Shown here: piece by piece, positions 1-7,750 of the stretch | Layout: every line of letters starts with the position of its first letter | How positions within the stretch are numbered: position 1 is the stretch's first letter | NCBI GenBank assembly: GCA_016714225.1 | Contig: JADJNS010000004.1 | Location: 372,001-436,000, forward strand | Reading direction: 5' to 3' | Source: Archangiaceae bacterium | GTDB lineage: Bacteria; Myxococcota; Myxococcia; Myxococcales; Myxococcaceae | DNA: 64,000 bases | The notes under the pieces: model-generated | Databases searched by the model: none | What the model was told of the DNA's origin: nothing | Seen by the model: the letters and a program-made list of their open reading frames with translations, nothing else | Made by a program: the position numbers and the translations under genes

Positions 1-1
1 G

Positions 2-775
2 CTCAAGGTGATGCACGTGATTCAGCACATCGAGGGGCGCGACCTGCTCTTCAAGCTCGCGGTCTCGGAGGCCGAGCTGGCGCAGCTGGTCACCGAGCGC
101 GTCACCGCGGCCGCCGAAGAGATGAAGCTCAAGGGCCTGCCGATCGTCGAGTTCGCCGACTCGATCAAGACACGCGAGTCGATCATCTCGAAGCTGATCG
201 CCAAGCGCGAGTCGACCGCCGGCACCGTGTACGACCGCACTCGCTTCCGCATCATCGTGAAGGAGCGGCCCGACGTGCTGCCGGTGCTGTACTACATCAC
301 CCAGAAGCTGGTGCCCTTCAACTTCCTGGTGCCGACGCAGGCCGAGAACACGCTGCTCAACTTCAAAGATCTGCTCCGCGACTACCCCAACTTCCAGAAG
401 CACGTGAAAGATCTGCACCTCGACGAAGACTACGAGGAGCGCGAGAACCGCAAGCCCAACAACAAGTTCTCGGGCAGCGGCTACCGCATCTTGAACTTCG
501 TGGCCGACGTGCCGATTCGCCTCGACGCGTACCTGCCGCCTCCCGAGAAAGACCCGCGGCCGCGCAAGGGCCGCATCGCGCTGGCGCTCTGCGAGTTCCA
601 GATCTGCGACGAGGCCACCGCGGTGCTCAACGAGCAGGGCGAGAACAGCCACGAGCGCTACAAGCAGCGGCAGCGCGAGGTGGTGCTCAAGCGGCTCTCG
701 CGCGGGCTGGTGGTGCCCAAGCGGCAGCTGCTCGCCGGCAAGGCGAAAGACAAGAGCGCCGACGCCAAGCCGTGA
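2..775 (+). CDS. Conserved myxobacterial protein, 5'-partial
   Basis: The frame is open to the window edge, so the true start probably lies upstream; the first in-window start codons are GTG at 8 and ATG at 11. About 257 residues are visible, soluble, with no signal peptide or membrane segment. It resembles a conserved Myxococcales family of unknown function that I recall as TIGR04552. The stretch around residues 55-85 (RESTAGTVYDRTRFRIIVKE) recalls the core strand of RelA/SpoT-type nucleotidyltransferase domains, but I cannot confirm the catalytic residues, so this is only a hint. The tail is basic (KRQLLAGKAKDK). It converges with ffh, with about 40 bases between the stops. Confidence 0.6.
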   Translation, partial: LKVMHVIQHIEGRDLLFKLAVSEAELAQLVTERVTAAAEEMKLKGLPIVEFADSIKTRESIISKLIAKRESTAGTVYDRTRFRIIVKERPDVLPVLYYITQKLVPFNFLVPTQAENTLLNFKDLLRDYPNFQKHVKDLHLDEDYEERENRKPNNKFSGSGYRILNFVADVPIRLDAYLPPPEKDPRPRKGRIALALCEFQICDEATAVLNEQGENSHERYKQRQREVVLKRLSRGLVVPKRQLLAGKAKDKSADAKP

Positions 776-814
776 CGCGTAGGCGGGCCCGAGGGCTGAC
801 GGCCGCGCGGTGCA

Positions 815-2458
815 CTACTTCTTGCGGTTCTTCTTCTTGTTCTGCTTCTCGCGCTTGCGGCGCTCTTTGATCGCCTTGCGGTCGGCGTCGCTGAGGCCCG
901 AAGCAGCGGGCGCCGTCGAGTAGCCCATCAGCCGGGCCTTGGCCATGGCGTTCTGACCCATCGGCGCGGTGTAGCCGCGGGCCACCTGCGGCAGCTGCAG
1001 CTGCTGGCCGCCGCCACCCATGCCGAGGGCGGCCTCCATCATCTTGGCGTCCTTGCCGAACACCTGGCTGAGGTCCATGCCCTTCAGCTGGCTCAGCTGC
1101 CCCAGCTGCTTGAACCCGGGGATACGGCCGAGCAGGCCCGGGTTCTGGCCGATGGAGCCCATCACCTGCTGCATCATGGTGTACTTCTGCAGCAGGTCTT
1201 GCACGTCTTTGGCGGTGCGGCCCGAGCCCTTGGCGATGCGCTTGGTGCGCCCCTCGTTGATGAGCGAGGGCTGCAGCCGCTCGGCCTCGGTCATCGAGTC
1301 GAAGAGCGTCTCGATCTTCGAGAGCTCTTTGTCGTCGGGGTTCAGCTGATCGGTCATCTCACCGAAGATGGGGAACTTCTCGAGCAGATCCTTGATCGGC
1401 CCCATCTTGCGGACGGTGCGAATCTGCTCGACGAAATCGCGCATGGTGAAGTTGCCCGAGAGCAGCTTCTTGGCGTCTTCCTCGGCCTTGGCCTCGTCGA
1501 CGACGCCCTCGAAGTCCTTCATCAGGCCGACGATGTCGCCGAACCCCAAGATGCGGCTGGCCAGGCCCTCGGGACGAAACTCTTCGAGCTTGTCGAGGCC
1601 TTCACCCATGCCGAGGAACTTGATCGGCTTGCCGGTGACCTCTTTGATCGAGAGCGCCGCGCCGCCGCGGGCGTCGCCGTCGAGCTTGGTGAGAATGAAG
1701 CCGTCGATGCCGATGCGGCGGTCGAACTCGGCAGCGGTGCGCACCGAGTCCTGACCGATCATCGCGTCGCAGACCAGAATGGTGTTCTCGGGCGAGACCG
1801 CCTTCTTGATCGCCTCGAGCTCGCTCATCAGCGCTTCATCGATGGCGAGGCGGCCGGCGGTGTCGAAGATGACCACGTCGTTCTTGTTGGCGCGGGCCTG
1901 CGCGTAGGCCTTCTCGGCCAGCTGCGGAGGCTGCAGGCCGGGCTCGTGAAACACCGGCACGCCCAGCTGCTGGCCGAGCACCTTCAGCTGATCGACGGCG
2001 GCGGGGCGATAGATGTCGGCGGCCACCAGCAGGGGCTTGCGGCCTTCTTTGAGCAGCCGGTTGGCCAGCTTGCCGACGGTGGTGGTCTTACCCGAGCCCT
2101 GCAGGCCCACCATCATGATGCCGCTCAAGGTGCCCTTGGGGTTGAGCTTGAGCGAGGTGTCGACCGGCCCCATCAGGGCCTCGAGCTCGTCGTGGCAGAT
2201 CTTCACGAAGTGATCGCCGGCCGAGACCTTCACCTTCTTGCCGTCTTTGCCGGTGATGGTGGTCTGTACCGTGGCGCCGATGGCCTGCTCACGAACGCGG
2301 GCCACGAACTTCTTCACCACGTCGAAGGTGACATCGGCCTCGAGCAGCGAGACGCGAATGTCGCGCAACGATTCGTCGACCAGCTCGGCGCTGATCTCGG
2401 CCTTGCCGGCGAGGCGGTTTTTCGCCGAACGGAACCCTTTGGCTACGGTCTCGAGCAT
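815..2458 (-). CDS. ffh: Signal recognition particle protein Ffh
   Basis: GTPase of the signal recognition particle. It binds 4.5S RNA and hydrophobic signal sequences and hands ribosomes to FtsY at the membrane. The N domain is followed by a G domain with P-loop GLQGSGKTT (about residues 118-126), DTAGR (about 200) and TKLDGDARGG (about 258). A Met-rich M domain follows, and a strongly basic tail (KERRKREKQNKKKNRKK) ends it. At 547 residues it is about 100 longer than usual: it has an insert near residues 65-80 (TITGKDGKKVKVSAG) and a Gly/Gln/Leu-rich C-terminal extension. The ATG at 2458 lies 7 bases after a TATAGG hexamer, so the message may be leaderless. Confidence 0.97.
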   Translation of the reverse strand: MLETVAKGFRSAKNRLAGKAEISAELVDESLRDIRVSLLEADVTFDVVKKFVARVREQAIGATVQTTITGKDGKKVKVSAGDHFVKICHDELEALMGPVDTSLKLNPKGTLSGIMMVGLQGSGKTTTVGKLANRLLKEGRKPLLVAADIYRPAAVDQLKVLGQQLGVPVFHEPGLQPPQLAEKAYAQARANKNDVVIFDTAGRLAIDEALMSELEAIKKAVSPENTILVCDAMIGQDSVRTAAEFDRRIGIDGFILTKLDGDARGGAALSIKEVTGKPIKFLGMGEGLDKLEEFRPEGLASRILGFGDIVGLMKDFEGVVDEAKAEEDAKKLLSGNFTMRDFVEQIRTVRKMGPIKDLLEKFPIFGEMTDQLNPDDKELSKIETLFDSMTEAERLQPSLINEGRTKRIAKGSGRTAKDVQDLLQKYTMMQQVMGSIGQNPGLLGRIPGFKQLGQLSQLKGMDLSQVFGKDAKMMEAALGMGGGGQQLQLPQVARGYTAPMGQNAMAKARLMGYSTAPAASGLSDADRKAIKERRKREKQNKKKNRKK

Positions 2459-2465
2459 CGCGATG

Positions 2466-2471
2466 CCTATA
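2466..2471 (-). promoter_or_regulatory. Putative -10 box of ffh
   Basis: TATAGG on the minus strand ends 7 bases before the ffh ATG, which places the likely transcription start on or beside the start codon. It is the same spacing as at xerC, dprA, the J-domain gene and the gene at 16297. There is no convincing -35. Confidence 0.4.
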
Positions 2472-2513
2472 TCAACGTCCGGCCGTGTCGTGGGAGAACG
2501 TCAGTGGGTGCTG

Positions 2514-2601
2514 GCCCGGGTGGCGAAACTGGTAGACGCAGCGGACTTAAAATCCGCAGGGGAGGCAACTTCTCGTGCCGGTTCAAGTCCGGCCCTGGGC
2601 A
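2514..2601 (+). tRNA. tRNA-Leu (anticodon UAA)
   Basis: The full cloverleaf is visible. The acceptor stem GCCCGGG (2514-2520) pairs with CCTGGGC (2594-2600, one G-T pair), with discriminator A at 2601. The D arm carries GGTAGACGC. The anticodon stem GCGGA/TCCGC encloses loop CTTAAAA, giving anticodon TAA (reads UUA). A long variable arm (about AGGGGAGGCAACTTCTCGT) marks a class II tRNA, as expected for leucine. The T arm is GCCGGTTCAAGTCCGGC. The CCA end is not encoded (ACTG follows). A lipoprotein frame begins directly after it. Confidence 0.97.
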
Positions 2602-2618
2602 CTGCGCTCACGCTGTCG

Positions 2619-3698
2619 GTGATGGCGGCGTTGGCCAGCGCCTGCGGCAACAGGCCGCTGACGGTCGATGCGGGGCCCTTCGACGCCGGCTCTGACGCGT
2701 GGAGGGTGATCGCCGCGCCCTACGACACGGCGGCCTTCACCCAGGTGCGCATCGGCTCGCTGCAGACCGACGAGCACTTTCACACCGCCACCGCGCCGCT
2801 CGAGCTGAAGGACGGGCCGTACGCGCAGGCCACCCTGACCGTCGACCTCACCAGCAGCTGCTACCCCTTCGAGGGGTGGGCCGCGAACCCGCCTCCGTCG
2901 GGCCAGCGCTGGCCGGCCGACTGCGACGCCTTCGACCGCAACTTCGAGCTGGTGCTCGACCCGGGGGGGCAAGACGGCGGCACGCCGGGAATCGAGCTGG
3001 TTCGCGCCATCACCCCATTCGGGGGCCCGCTGCACTTCGACGTCGACGTGACCGACGTGATGAACGGCCTGCGCCCCGGCCTGCACCCGCTGAGCGTCAC
3101 GATCCCCACGTACTCGGACGCGGCGGGCATGGTGTCGGGCTCGCGCGGCGGGTGGTTCGTCAGCGCCCGGCTGCGCCTGGTGCCAGGCCTGCCGCCCCGG
3201 CCGGTGCTCGCGGTGATCCCCCTGGTCGATCGCAACGACACCACCGGCATGGAGCCCGCGGTCTCGTTCACCCTGCCGCCCGGGGTGGCGAGCACCCGGC
3301 TCGAGTACCGCGTCACCGGGCACGGCGGGGCGAATGACCCGGCCTGCTTCGGGCCCGCCGAAGAATTCTGCCAGCGCGAGCACCAGCTGTTCGCCGACGA
3401 GTCGTCGCTCGACACCTTCACCCCGTGGCGCAACGACTGCGACCAGCTCTGCACCTTGACCCCGTTTCCCACCGGGTTCGCCACCGGCACCTATTGCCTC
3501 GAGAACCCCTGCGGCGCGGTGCAGAGCGTGCGCGCGCCGCGGGCCAACTGGTGCCCGGGCAGCGTGACCCTGCCGGTGCTGGAAGACTCGACCCGCTGGC
3601 ACTCTGCCGGGCCGCACACCTTCCGCTACCGGGTCATCACGGTGAAGCCGGGTGGGGTGTGGCGGGTGTCGGCGGTGCTGATCGCCTACGGCTCCTGA
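2619..3698 (+). CDS. Putative lipoprotein, unknown function
   Basis: Reads from GTG 2619 (or ATG 2622) into a lipobox-like ALASACGN followed by a D/A-rich spacer, then a secreted beta-rich protein with scattered cysteines (for example CFGPAEEFC, CDQLCTL, CLENPC). I do not recognise a family; a surface-exposed or carbohydrate-binding beta-sandwich is possible but not shown. The signal peptide is very short and lacks the usual basic start, because the frame immediately upstream is the tRNA-Leu gene (18 bases away). No better ATG, GTG or TTG is available in frame without entering the tRNA. The stop is followed 12 bases later by the radical SAM gene, probably the same transcript. Confidence 0.6.
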   Translation: MMAALASACGNRPLTVDAGPFDAGSDAWRVIAAPYDTAAFTQVRIGSLQTDEHFHTATAPLELKDGPYAQATLTVDLTSSCYPFEGWAANPPPSGQRWPADCDAFDRNFELVLDPGGQDGGTPGIELVRAITPFGGPLHFDVDVTDVMNGLRPGLHPLSVTIPTYSDAAGMVSGSRGGWFVSARLRLVPGLPPRPVLAVIPLVDRNDTTGMEPAVSFTLPPGVASTRLEYRVTGHGGANDPACFGPAEEFCQREHQLFADESSLDTFTPWRNDCDQLCTLTPFPTGFATGTYCLENPCGAVQSVRAPRANWCPGSVTLPVLEDSTRWHSAGPHTFRYRVITVKPGGVWRVSAVLIAYGS

Positions 3699-3710
3699 TA
3701 TGGCGAAGCG

Positions 3711-4967
3711 ATGAAGGCGCAGCTGCTCATCTCTGACGCGAAGGGCCGGGTCTTCGAGCACCCGCACCTGCTCGCCACCGTGCGCTCGGGCGAAGAGCTG
3801 TTGCCGGCCCACGGCCGCCCGATTCCGCTGCCGGCGGCGGGCAAGCTGGTGCACCTGCCGGGCAGGCTGCCGGTGGGCTTCGACCCCGACACCGGCGAGA
3901 TGGTGCCGGTGCACGGCTACCAGGCGGTCGGGGCGCTCTTGCCGCCGGGCTATACCCGCACCCTGCTGCCCGGAGAGGTGAAGGGCGATGGCCCGATTCT
4001 GCCGCAGTGGGCGTACACCGCCGCGGCGTGGGTCGACGGGCGCGCGGTCACCTGGGCGCTGCACACCGATCGCCGCAAGCACTGGACACCCGAGCGCTTC
4101 TCGACCCCCGAGGTGAAGAAGCGGGTGAAGCAGCACCTGCAGCGCTTCGAGGGCAACCGGGTGCTCAAGCAGCTCGAGGTCTGCGCGCTGGTCTACCGGT
4201 GCTTCACCAGCCAGAACATCTTCTACTCGCGCGACGAGGGCGCGATACCGGCCTCGACGTTCTGCAACGCGCACTGCGTGGGCTGCATCTCGGACCAGCC
4301 CGAAGACGGCCCGCCGGCCTCGCACCAGCTCATGAGCGACGGCCCCGCCGCGCTCGAGATGGCCCAGGTCGCCGTCTGGCACCTCGAGCACGCGCCAGGC
4401 CGCACCATGGTGAGCTTCGGCCAGGGCTGCGAGGGCGAGCCGCTCACCCGGTGGAAGATCATCGCCGAGGCCATCACCCTGATTCGCGCGCGCACCGACC
4501 GGGGCTCGATCAACATCAACACCAACGGCTCGCTCACCGCGGGCCTGGGCGCGCTGTACGACGCCGGCCTCGACGCGATTCGGGTCTCGCTCAACTCGGC
4601 GTCGAAAGATCTCTACGAGGCGTACTACCAGCCGGTGAAGTACGGCTGGGAAGACGTCGAGGCGTCGATCGCGCTCTCGCGCGAGCGCGGCGCGTACCTG
4701 GCGCTGAACCTGCTCTTGTTTCCCGGCGTCACCGATCGCCGGGGCGAGGTCGACGCGCTCAAGCGGCTGATCAAGAAGTACCGCGTCGACCAGGTGCAGA
4801 CCCGCAGCCTGTGCATCGACCCGCTGCAGTACCTCGAGACCGCCCGCGAGCGGGGCAAGGGCGGCGAGGCGATCGGGGTGGGGCGCATGATGAACGAGCT
4901 CAAGGCCGTGCGCCCGGGGCTGGTGATCGGCAACTTCGCGCGCGGCTTGTCGGAACGCCGCGGGTGA
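3711..4967 (+). CDS. Radical SAM enzyme, unknown substrate
   Basis: Radical SAM proteins use a [4Fe-4S] cluster to cleave S-adenosylmethionine and start radical chemistry. The cluster motif CX3CX2C is at residues 185, 189 and 192 (FCNAHCVGC). A glycine-containing strand (SFGQGCEGEPL) and NINTNGSL downstream fit the SAM-binding barrel. The first 180 residues form an unusual N-terminal region rich in GxxxxLPAxGKLVHLPG turns, with a W/H-rich segment (WTPERFSTPEVKKRVKQ) just before the cluster. The 418-residue length is ordinary. It overlaps the next methyltransferase gene by 4 bases (GTGA), so the two are probably translationally coupled and may act on one substrate. That substrate is unknown. 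Confidence 0.85.
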   Translation: MKAQLLISDAKGRVFEHPHLLATVRSGEELLPAHGRPIPLPAAGKLVHLPGRLPVGFDPDTGEMVPVHGYQAVGALLPPGYTRTLLPGEVKGDGPILPQWAYTAAAWVDGRAVTWALHTDRRKHWTPERFSTPEVKKRVKQHLQRFEGNRVLKQLEVCALVYRCFTSQNIFYSRDEGAIPASTFCNAHCVGCISDQPEDGPPASHQLMSDGPAALEMAQVAVWHLEHAPGRTMVSFGQGCEGEPLTRWKIIAEAITLIRARTDRGSININTNGSLTAGLGALYDAGLDAIRVSLNSASKDLYEAYYQPVKYGWEDVEASIALSRERGAYLALNLLLFPGVTDRRGEVDALKRLIKKYRVDQVQTRSLCIDPLQYLETARERGKGGEAIGVGRMMNELKAVRPGLVIGNFARGLSERRG

Positions 4968-5821
4968 GCCTCGAGCGGCGCGAGTGGCACGCCTGCCCGG
5001 CGTGCGATGAGCGCGCCAGCGAGCCCTTCGTCGAGTTCGTCGAGCTGGCCTTCGTGCGCTGCGCCGGGTGCGGCGCGGTCTACAAGCGCTTCGAGGCCGC
5101 GGCCCTGCGCGCCGACGACTTCTACGAGCGGGGCTACTTTCACGGCCGCCGCTCGGGGCGCGACCGCCGCTTCAGCCACCGCGTACGCAAGGCGATGGAG
5201 TGGGTTCGCAGCGCGCTCGAGCTCGCCCCCCGCGCGCGCGCGCTGCTCGATGTGGGCTGCTCGTTCGGCTACGTGATCGAAGCGGGGAGGCGCCTGGGGC
5301 TCACCTCGAGCGGCACTGACGTCTCGCGCTACGCGGTCGAGGCGTGCCGGCAGCGCGGGCTCGAGGCCCGGGTCGGCACGCTCGAGCAGCTGCCGTTCGC
5401 CGATCAGGCGTTCGACGTGGTGGTGATGAAACACGTGCTCGAGCACACCGCCGCGCCGAAGGCTGCGCTGGCCGAGCTGCGCCGGGTGCTGAAGCCCGGG
5501 GGGGTGGTCGTCATCGCGGTGCCCGACCTGCAGTACTGGAAGGGGCAGCGCCGGCGAAAGACCTACCGCTACTTTCGCCCCGATGATCTCGGCGCCCAGC
5601 ACTACGTCTACTACTCGGCCTCGTCGCTCGCCGGGCTGCTCACCCGCTGCGGCTTCGAGCCGGTGGTGCAGAGCAAGGCGTTCTTCCGGGCGCGGCTCGC
5701 CTCGAGCGCGTGGTGGCGGCGGCTGTGGGAGCCCCTGCGTTACCTCGCGATCAGCGCGCTGCAGTCGGTCGCGACCGCAGGGCTGCGCCGCGAGCTGTTC
5801 GTCATCGCGCGCAGGTGCTGA
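4964..5821 (+). CDS. Zinc-ribbon class I SAM methyltransferase
   Basis: The start GTG overlaps the stop of the radical SAM gene (GTGA). The N terminus holds a zinc ribbon (CPAC ... CAGC, about residues 9-38). It is followed by a Rossmann methyltransferase domain: LLDVGCSFGYVIE (motif I), a second acidic motif (SGTDVSRYAVEACR), DVVVMKHVLEH and LRRVLKPGGVVVIAVPD. This arrangement is typical of enzymes that modify sugars, lipids or secondary metabolites, but no substrate can be named. It is 285 residues long. A hairpin follows the stop at 5836-5871, although its T-rich side faces the other strand. Confidence 0.85.
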   Translation: MSLERREWHACPACDERASEPFVEFVELAFVRCAGCGAVYKRFEAAALRADDFYERGYFHGRRSGRDRRFSHRVRKAMEWVRSALELAPRARALLDVGCSFGYVIEAGRRLGLTSSGTDVSRYAVEACRQRGLEARVGTLEQLPFADQAFDVVVMKHVLEHTAAPKAALAELRRVLKPGGVVVIAVPDLQYWKGQRRRKTYRYFRPDDLGAQHYVYYSASSLAGLLTRCGFEPVVQSKAFFRARLASSAWWRRLWEPLRYLAISALQSVATAGLRRELFVIARRC

Positions 5822-5835
5822 CCCCGCAAAACAAA

Positions 5836-5871
5836 CGGGACTCCGGCCAAAGGGGGAAAGCCGGAGTCCCG
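5836..5871 (-). terminator. Rho-independent terminator (minus strand)
   Basis: A perfect 12-bp stem (5836-5847 with 5860-5871, arm CGGGACTCCGGC) and a 12-base loop. On the minus strand it is followed by TTTGTTTTG, so it should stop transcription coming from frzZ or from a small RNA in 5872-6047. On the plus strand the tail is not T-rich. Confidence 0.75.
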
Positions 5872-6051
5872 CTCGAGGTTGGCCCAATGCCGACCTCTGA
5901 CAATGCCGGGGCGTACTTCAAGTGGCGCGCCAGCGTGACGAGGTCTCGAACCCATCGAAACTGCTGGGCGCGCCAAATGAACGGAGTTTACACAGGCGCC
6001 TGAGCACTCCAGTTGGCGTGGAGCGCTGAAGTCGCGGGCAGACGGCTTCAG
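5872..6051 (-). ncRNA. Candidate structured RNA or long frzZ 3' UTR
   Basis: Non-coding region between the frzZ stop and the strong minus-strand terminator. It can fold into several stems. One is CTGAAGTC (6026-6033) with GGCTTCAG (6044-6051), 8 bp. Another is AGCACTCCA (6003-6011) with TGGAGCGCT (6019-6027), one mismatch. A third has GGCGCGCC at both ends of a roughly 50-base arm. GACCTC can pair with two alternative partners. It may be an independent small RNA or simply the structured end of the frzZ message. I match it to no known RNA family. Confidence 0.3.
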
Positions 6052-6779
6052 GTCAGCTCGTCGAGGATGACCTTGGCGATCAAGGCATCTTTCTGCACGT
6101 AGCCGTCGGCGCCGGCCTCGCGGCAGATGCGCTGGAGCTCGGCCTCGTTCTCACCGGAGCAGAGCAGCACCTTGATGCCCGCGAACAGCGCGTTCGACTT
6201 GATGAAGCGGCAGAACTGCTCGCCGTTGACGTTGGGCATCTTGACGTCGAGCAGCACCAGGTCGGGCCGCGTCTTCTTCTTCAAGATGATCTTGGTGGCC
6301 TTGTCGGCCGAGTCGGCGGTGATCACCTCGAAGCCGCGGGCCGAGAGCTCGGCCTCGAGCAGCTTGGCGGTGGCTTCGGAGTCGTCGACCACCAGCAGCT
6401 TTCGGGGGCGGTGCGCGGTCTGGAGCGCCTGCCCGATGCGCTCGACCGCCGCGTCGAGGCCGCTGGACTTGGTGATGAAGCCGTCGGCGCCCGAGGTGGT
6501 GGCTTTGCGCTCGAGCTCGTTCTCGGGCAGGTCGGAGTACAGCAGCAGCGTCGATTTGATCTGCCGGGTGGCCCGGAGGAACTCGACCACATCGTCGCCG
6601 TACATCTCAGGCATGTTCACGTCGACCAGCACCAGCTCGTAGCTCTGCGCGTTGAGCTTGCTGTCCAAGGTCGCGAGATCCGAGGCGGTGTCGGCCTCGA
6701 TGCCCGCGTTGGCGAGAGCACCTTTGAGCAGGTCGACCGTCATGGGGCTGTCGTCGATGACGAGAACGCGCGCGGCCAT
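6048..6779 (-). CDS. frzZ: FrzZ-type tandem receiver response regulator
   Basis: Two complete receiver domains and no output domain. REC1 has the acidic pair D9-D10 and phospho-acceptor D53 (LVLVDVNMPEMYG). REC2 has VVDDSE at about 130 and D178 (LVLLDVKMPNVNG). Both have the conserved lysine near the end (FITKSSG, YVQKDA). In Myxococcus, FrzZ is the output of the Frz pathway, receives phosphate from FrzE, and sits divergently upstream of frzA, exactly as here. The linker between receivers is short (about QTAHRPRK). Function: stimulates reversal of gliding by passing phosphate from FrzE to the polarity machinery. Confidence 0.9.
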   Translation of the reverse strand: MAARVLVIDDSPMTVDLLKGALANAGIEADTASDLATLDSKLNAQSYELVLVDVNMPEMYGDDVVEFLRATRQIKSTLLLYSDLPENELERKATTSGADGFITKSSGLDAAVERIGQALQTAHRPRKLLVVDDSEATAKLLEAELSARGFEVITADSADKATKIILKKKTRPDLVLLDVKMPNVNGEQFCRFIKSNALFAGIKVLLCSGENEAELQRICREAGADGYVQKDALIAKVILDELT

Positions 6780-6827
6780 TGGGCGTAGGCGGTGATACGT
6801 CGAATTGCCGCCGGTTTCCAGCTTTGA

Positions 6828-6853
6828 GCTGCTTCGAAAAATCTTGAAGCAGC
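6828..6853. repeat. Inverted repeat in the frzZ-frzA divergent region
   Basis: A perfect 8-bp inverted repeat GCTGCTTC (6828-6835) and GAAGCAGC (6846-6853) with a 10-base A/T-rich centre (GAAAAATCTT). This lies between two divergent operons in G+C-rich DNA and could be an operator or a promoter-proximal hairpin. Confidence 0.35.
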
Positions 6854-6882
6854 GGCGCTGCGGCAGTCACAATCGCCAGCCG

Positions 6883-7404
6883 GTGCCGACGCCGACCCCG
6901 CTTCAGCGTGCCCTGGGCGCAGCACCCGACCGCGCCACGGTCGCTGCCGCCCGACCCGAGCAGGAGTTCTTCATGTTCCGGCTGGGCGAGCTGATGCTCG
7001 GCGTGCCCTCTCAGAACGTGCGCGAGGTGACCCGCATGGGCCCGATGACGCCGCTGCCGCGCATGGTGGCGTCGGTGCTGGGCGTGGTGGGCCACCGCGG
7101 CGAGGTGCTGCCGGTGGTCGACCTGCTGCGCTTTCTGGGCGTGGGCGAGCTCAAGGTGACCCCGCGCGCGCGCATCTTCATCGGAGTGGCGGGCAACCTC
7201 TCGGCGGCGTTTCTCGCCGACGCGGTGGTGGGGCTGCGCAAGGTGTTCACCGCCGACATCTGGCCCGCGCCGGTGACCGGGCAGGTGCCCGCCGAGCTGC
7301 TGCTGGGCATCGTCACCACCGACCGCGAGGGTGAGGGGGCGATCAACCTGCTCAACCTCACGCGGGTGCTGCAGTCGGCGAGAGCTCGGGCGGTGGCGCG
7401 GTGA
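6883..7404 (+). CDS. frzA: CheW-like coupling protein FrzA
   Basis: CheW domain that links the receptor (FrzCD) to the kinase (FrzE). The domain begins at about QEFFMFRLGELMLGVP and contains REVTRMGPMTPLPRM, GVVGHRGEVLPVVDLLRFLG and the C-terminal ILLG-type strand. The start is uncertain: GTG 6883 gives 173 residues, close to Myxococcus FrzA. TTG 6805 is possible, and ATG 6973 has a good AGGAG before it but would clip the first strand of the domain. First gene of the frz operon; its stop overlaps the next start (GTGA). Confidence 0.88.
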   Translation: MPTPTPLQRALGAAPDRATVAAARPEQEFFMFRLGELMLGVPSQNVREVTRMGPMTPLPRMVASVLGVVGHRGEVLPVVDLLRFLGVGELKVTPRARIFIGVAGNLSAAFLADAVVGLRKVFTADIWPAPVTGQVPAELLLGIVTTDREGEGAINLLNLTRVLQSARARAVAR

Positions 7405-7736
7405 CGCCGACGGTCGACATTCTGCTCTTCGAGGTGGCCGGGGTGCGCTTCGCCGCCGACGCTTCGCAGGTGATGCGCATCGATCGGCCGCTCGAGGAGC
7501 CGAGCGTCGGGGCGCCGCTGGGCGTGCCGCACCACGGGCGGCGGGCGCTGATTTTCTACAGCGAAGGCGGAGAGCTGCGCCGGCTCGACATCGACAAGGT
7601 GTCGGGGGTGCGCTCGGTGGCGATCGAGAGCTTGCGCCGGCTGCCACCTCCGGCGAGGGTTGGTGAGGTTCCGATCGGGGCATGGCTCGACGGCGATGAC
7701 GCGGTGTTGCTGGTCGATCTGGCCCGTATGGCTTGA
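7401..7736 (+). CDS. frzB: Short divergent CheW-like protein FrzB
   Basis: 111 residues beginning at a GTG that overlaps the frzA stop. The sequence DILLFEVAGVRFAADASQV and LVDLARMA match the first and last strands of a CheW fold, but the middle is shortened and the glycine-rich RGxVxPVxDL segment is missing. That is the profile of FrzB in the Frz operon, a CheW-like accessory protein lacking parts of the normal coupling surface. The assignment rests on this plus its position between frzA and frzCD. Confidence 0.8.
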   Translation: MTPTVDILLFEVAGVRFAADASQVMRIDRPLEEPSVGAPLGVPHHGRRALIFYSEGGELRRLDIDKVSGVRSVAIESLRRLPPPARVGEVPIGAWLDGDDAVLLVDLARMA

Positions 7737-7750
7737 GTGAGAGGGGAAGA

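Noticed and set aside
2238..2618. Long plus-strand frame running through the start of ffh and the tRNA into the lipoprotein
   Set aside because: It is antisense to ffh and passes through an unmistakable tRNA-Leu; only the part after the tRNA has protein character.
2583..4391. Long minus-strand frames antisense to the lipoprotein and radical SAM genes (and many others across the window)
   Set aside because: High G+C with biased third positions creates long antisense frames; they are Arg/Ala-rich with no domain.
5872..6047. Possible tmRNA because of a GGTTCGAGACC stretch on the minus strand
   Set aside because: The region is too short, the arm pairs poorly, there is no CCA end and no tag reading frame.
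6973..6975. ATG with good AGGAG as frzA start
   Set aside because: It would remove the first strand of the CheW domain (EFFMF); the GTG at 6883 gives a normal FrzA length.
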